This document shows, piece after piece, positions 7,585 through 9,403 of a DNA stretch of 9,403 bases; the first letter of the stretch is position 1; each line of letters opens with the position of its first letter. The notes under the pieces are model-generated. The model was not told the DNA's origin. It did no database searches and worked only from the letters and a program-made list of their open reading frames with translations. The stretch covers positions 1-9,403 of the forward strand of contig JABDIP010000031.1 of NCBI GenBank assembly GCA_013003675.1, in the 5' to 3' direction. This DNA comes from Inquilinus sp. (lineage in GTDB: Bacteria; Pseudomonadota; Alphaproteobacteria; DSM-16000; Inquilinaceae). The position numbers and the translations under genes were made by a program.

Positions 7585-9003
7585 TCAGGGCGTCGCGGCG
7601 ACCAGGACCGGCATCAGGTCGGCGCCGTTCAGCAGGACCTCGCCGGAATCGGTGATGCTGAGGACATAGCGGCGCAGCGGTCGTCCGGCCGGGTCGGTAT
7701 CCTCAGCGCCCATCGCCTGCAGCAAGGTCAGCTGCTGCAGCGCCATGCCGTCGTCGGGCGCGCCGCGCGCCTCGGCAATCAACGCGTCAAGGCCGGCTAT
7801 GGTCATCTCGATGTCGGCGACGACTCCCCACATCGAGGCAAGCGTCGGCGCGATCGTGCCGCCGACACGGAGTTCCGCCATGTCCGACGCCAGGCGCAGG
7901 GTGCGGATCTCCAACTCCGCGCCGGAGGTCATCATCGCTTCCTGCAGTCGCATGTTGAGCATGGCGAGCGCCAGTTCCGGCTGCGGCGAACCGGCATCGG
8001 CCAGCGCCGCCACCAGCGCCTCGACCAACCGATCGCTCGGCAGGCCGGTCAGTGCCAGCTCGATTTCCGCGTCGCGGGCGGCGAACAGGCCAAAGGCCGG
8101 CGGCCAGTCGCCATCGGCGAGGGCCAGGCTGAGCGACAAATTTGCGTGCCCGCCATCGAGTCCGGTGCCGGTCACCGCCAGGCTGGCGCCGGCCAGCGTC
8201 GCCGGCTGGCCGCGAACGGCGAATTGCAGCTCGTCGGCGCGATAGCGCGAGTCGAATCCAGAGAGCAGCACAGGCGGCGGTTCGGGTCGCTCGCCGGGCG
8301 CAAGGCCGGGTCGCAGCGATTCGCCGAGCGCGCGCCAGGCCGCCGGCCTCAGCCCACGGGCGCTGCCGCTATAGCCCAGGCTGGCGATGCGGATCGGCGG
8401 TTCGCTGCCGCCGGTCGTCGCGATGCCGCGCAATTGGACTTCCGTGGTGCGATCCAGCGTTCCGTCGGTGCCGGCTGACGCCGCGGTCTGCAACTCGAGC
8501 GATTCGACCTGGAGCCGGCGGCCGCCGGTACCGTCGAGCAGGCCGATGCCGCCGAGCACGATGTGCGTCTGCCGCATCACGCCGAGCGCCGGGTCGAAGA
8601 GACCCGTGCCGCGCCGCGAGGCCACGAGGATCCGGCCGTCGCCGGCGGTGCCCGAGAGGGCGACCGATTCCGGCAACTGCCAGTCGACGTTGTAGGTTTC
8701 GGCGTCGGCGGCGGTCAGCGTGAGGTCGATCGGATCGATCGCCACCGCCGCGCCGCCGGAAAGGTCGACGCGGATCGCCGGCAGGGTGGCGCGGAACCCG
8801 TCCTCGGTCGCGGCGACGACCACCATGCCGTCGGCGGCGACGGCATAGCCCAGGCCAGGGCCGCTCAACAGATCGTCGATCCAGTGCTGGAGGCCGAGCC
8901 GGACCTCCTCGGCATCCGCCGCGGCGGCCGGTAGCGGCCGGATCGCGGCGGTAATGGCCAGCCCGATACAGAGCAGGGCGGCCGGAAGCGAACCATGTTG
9001 CAT
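7585..9003 (-). CDS. Exported protein of unknown function, paralog B of a tandem pair
   Basis: The 472-aa protein is homologous to the next gene downstream (5969-7438), and I do not recognise its function. The start ATG (9001-9003) is well supported: AAAGGAGG lies nine bases upstream, and a signal peptide follows at once (MQHGSLPAALLCIGLAI, cleavage near AAA-DA at about residue 29). The frame stays open upstream to 9231, but an extension would overlap the divergent helicase gene and bury the signal peptide. The only cysteine is inside the signal peptide and has no lipobox. Mature residues look beta-rich with many Gly/Asp turns. Blocks shared with paralog A include YNVDW (A: YDVNW), RGTGLFDP (A: GRGVFAPE), an alanine-rich helix followed by ELEIRTLRL (A: TLEIGPIRA), and the C-terminal MTIAGLDALI to LLNGADLMP region from residue 397. 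It is probably periplasmic or cell-surface-associated. It is probably transcribed toward paralog A across a 146-bp gap and diverges from the helicase gene. Confidence 0.85.
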   Translation of the reverse strand: MQHGSLPAALLCIGLAITAAIRPLPAAAADAEEVRLGLQHWIDDLLSGPGLGYAVAADGMVVVAATEDGFRATLPAIRVDLSGGAAVAIDPIDLTLTAADAETYNVDWQLPESVALSGTAGDGRILVASRRGTGLFDPALGVMRQTHIVLGGIGLLDGTGGRRLQVESLELQTAASAGTDGTLDRTTEVQLRGIATTGGSEPPIRIASLGYSGSARGLRPAAWRALGESLRPGLAPGERPEPPPVLLSGFDSRYRADELQFAVRGQPATLAGASLAVTGTGLDGGHANLSLSLALADGDWPPAFGLFAARDAEIELALTGLPSDRLVEALVAALADAGSPQPELALAMLNMRLQEAMMTSGAELEIRTLRLASDMAELRVGGTIAPTLASMWGVVADIEMTIAGLDALIAEARGAPDDGMALQQLTLLQAMGAEDTDPAGRPLRRYVLSITDSGEVLLNGADLMPVLVAATP

Positions 9004-9012
9004 TCGCTGTGC

Positions 9013-9020
9013 CCTCCTTT
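9013..9020 (-). promoter_or_regulatory. Strong Shine-Dalgarno of paralog B
   Basis: On the minus strand AAAGGAGG lies nine bases before the ATG at 9001-9003. This is the best ribosome binding site in the window and decides the start of the 472-aa exported protein against the longer open frame that reaches 9231. Confidence 0.85.
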
Positions 9021-9077
9021 GGTTGTCGGCCGATTGCAGCCGATCACCCCAGGGTCGGAGACAGCCTGAGCCCAAAT

Positions 9078-9097
9078 TGGTTAACAAGATGTAACCA
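9078..9097. repeat. Inverted repeat TGGTTA-N8-TAACCA, possible operator
   Basis: TGGTTA at 9078-9083 and its exact reverse complement TAACCA at 9092-9097 are separated by eight bases. The half-site centres are 14 bp apart and the dyad sits in the AT-rich core of the divergent spacer, so a dimeric regulator could bind there. A chance six-base dyad is also possible; no regulator gene is in view. Confidence 0.35.
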
Positions 9098-9135
9098 CGC
9101 TTGATTTGACGGCAGGCAGGCTCGATGTTCAGCCG

Positions 9136-9403
9136 ATGCGCATGATCGCCGAGCGGCCCCGGCTGGTCGCCGTGCTCGGGCCGACCAATACCGGCAAGAC
9201 CTATCTCGCCATCGACCGCATGCTGGCGCATGGCTCCGGCATGATCGGGTTTCCCCTGCGCCTGCTGGCGCGCGAGAACTATGACCGGGTGGTGCGGCTG
9301 AAGGGCCGGTCGCGGGTGGCGCTGGTGACCGGCGAGGAGAAGATCCTGCCGGCCAATCCCGACTATTTCGTCTGCACCGTCGAGAGCATGCCGGTCGACC
9401 GGC
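9136..9403 (+). CDS. SUV3-like DExH RNA helicase, 3'-truncated by window edge
   Basis: Only the first 89 residues are in the window. They read into the ATPase domain of the SUV3-type helicase family known from mitochondria and Alphaproteobacteria. The Walker A motif is GPTNTGKT (residues 15-22, codons 9178-9201), followed by the family-typical FPLRLLARENYDRV (family consensus GPLRLLA), then VTGEEKI and FVCTVESMP, which correspond to early SF2 helicase motifs. Mitochondrial SUV3 unwinds RNA for the degradosome; a comparable role in RNA turnover is an inference for bacterial members. The ATG at 9136 gives a short lead before motif I as is usual. ATG 9142 is an alternative, and the frame is closed by a TAA at 9082-9084. 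An imperfect AGGCAGG at 9114-9120 is the only purine-rich stretch upstream and sits rather far (15 bases) from the ATG. The gene continues beyond the right edge. Confidence 0.87.
   Translation, partial: MRMIAERPRLVAVLGPTNTGKTYLAIDRMLAHGSGMIGFPLRLLARENYDRVVRLKGRSRVALVTGEEKILPANPDYFVCTVESMPVDR

Larger units (their letters stand above)
9004..9135. promoter_or_regulatory. Divergent promoter region between paralog B and the SUV3-like helicase
   Basis: This 132-bp spacer separates two divergent genes, so promoters for both should lie here or overlap its edges. The segment at about 9071-9108 is clearly AT-richer than the rest of the window (CCCAAATTGGTTAAC and onward), as expected of a promoter core. 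I could not pick a convincing -35/-10 pair on either strand: the best elements match only three or four of six consensus bases. A six-base dyad inside it is listed separately. Confidence 0.45.

Noticed and set aside
8971..9003. Cysteine in the paralog B signal peptide as a lipoprotein acylation site
   Set aside because: The residues before it (ALL-C) do not form a lipobox and the hydrophobic core continues after it; a signal peptidase I site follows.
9004..9231. N-terminal extension of paralog B to 9231
   Set aside because: It would run through the divergent promoter region and into the helicase gene, hide the signal peptide internally and ignore the AAAGGAGG site before the ATG at 9003.

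Overview
The window is a high-GC, gene-dense stretch of bacterial chromosome. It looks alphaproteobacterial, perhaps Rhodospirillales- or Rhizobiales-like. This rests on strong G/C third-position bias, an AcnA-type aconitase close to a DUF1223 thioredoxin-fold gene, and a SUV3-like (mitochondrial-type) RNA helicase at the right edge. The placement is inferred from gene families; no rRNA or other phylogenetic marker is present. I saw no tRNA, rRNA, CRISPR array, insertion sequence, phage gene or attachment site.

Left part (1-3847, + strand): the 3' three quarters of acnA (TCA-cycle aconitase, cut by the window edge), then a transglutaminase-like cysteine-protease-fold protein (start chosen at 2163), then an exported DUF1223 protein with a CSSC redox motif (start chosen at 3125). 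A stem with a GTGA loop followed by a T-rich run (3908-3935) is a plausible end for this rightward group.

Middle and right part (3955-9003, - strand): reading leftward from 9003 there are two tandem paralogous, signal-peptide-bearing, cysteine-free proteins of unknown function (472 and 489 aa), then htpG (Hsp90 chaperone, 632 aa), which converges on the DUF1223 gene. The paralogs share a C-terminal block around MTIAGLDALI and LLLNGADLMP. Their fold may resemble large beta-rich periplasmic proteins of the DUF945/DUF2125/AsmA kind, but I cannot establish this by eye. They are the least understood content of the window.

Right edge (9136-9403, + strand): the start of a SUV3-like DExH helicase, divergent from the upstream paralog. 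The 132-bp divergent spacer has an AT-richer core with a TGGTTA-N8-TAACCA dyad that could be a shared operator.

Most of the window is ordinary housekeeping sequence. The most interesting lead is the paralogous exported pair. I did not find convincing evidence of a new multi-gene system.
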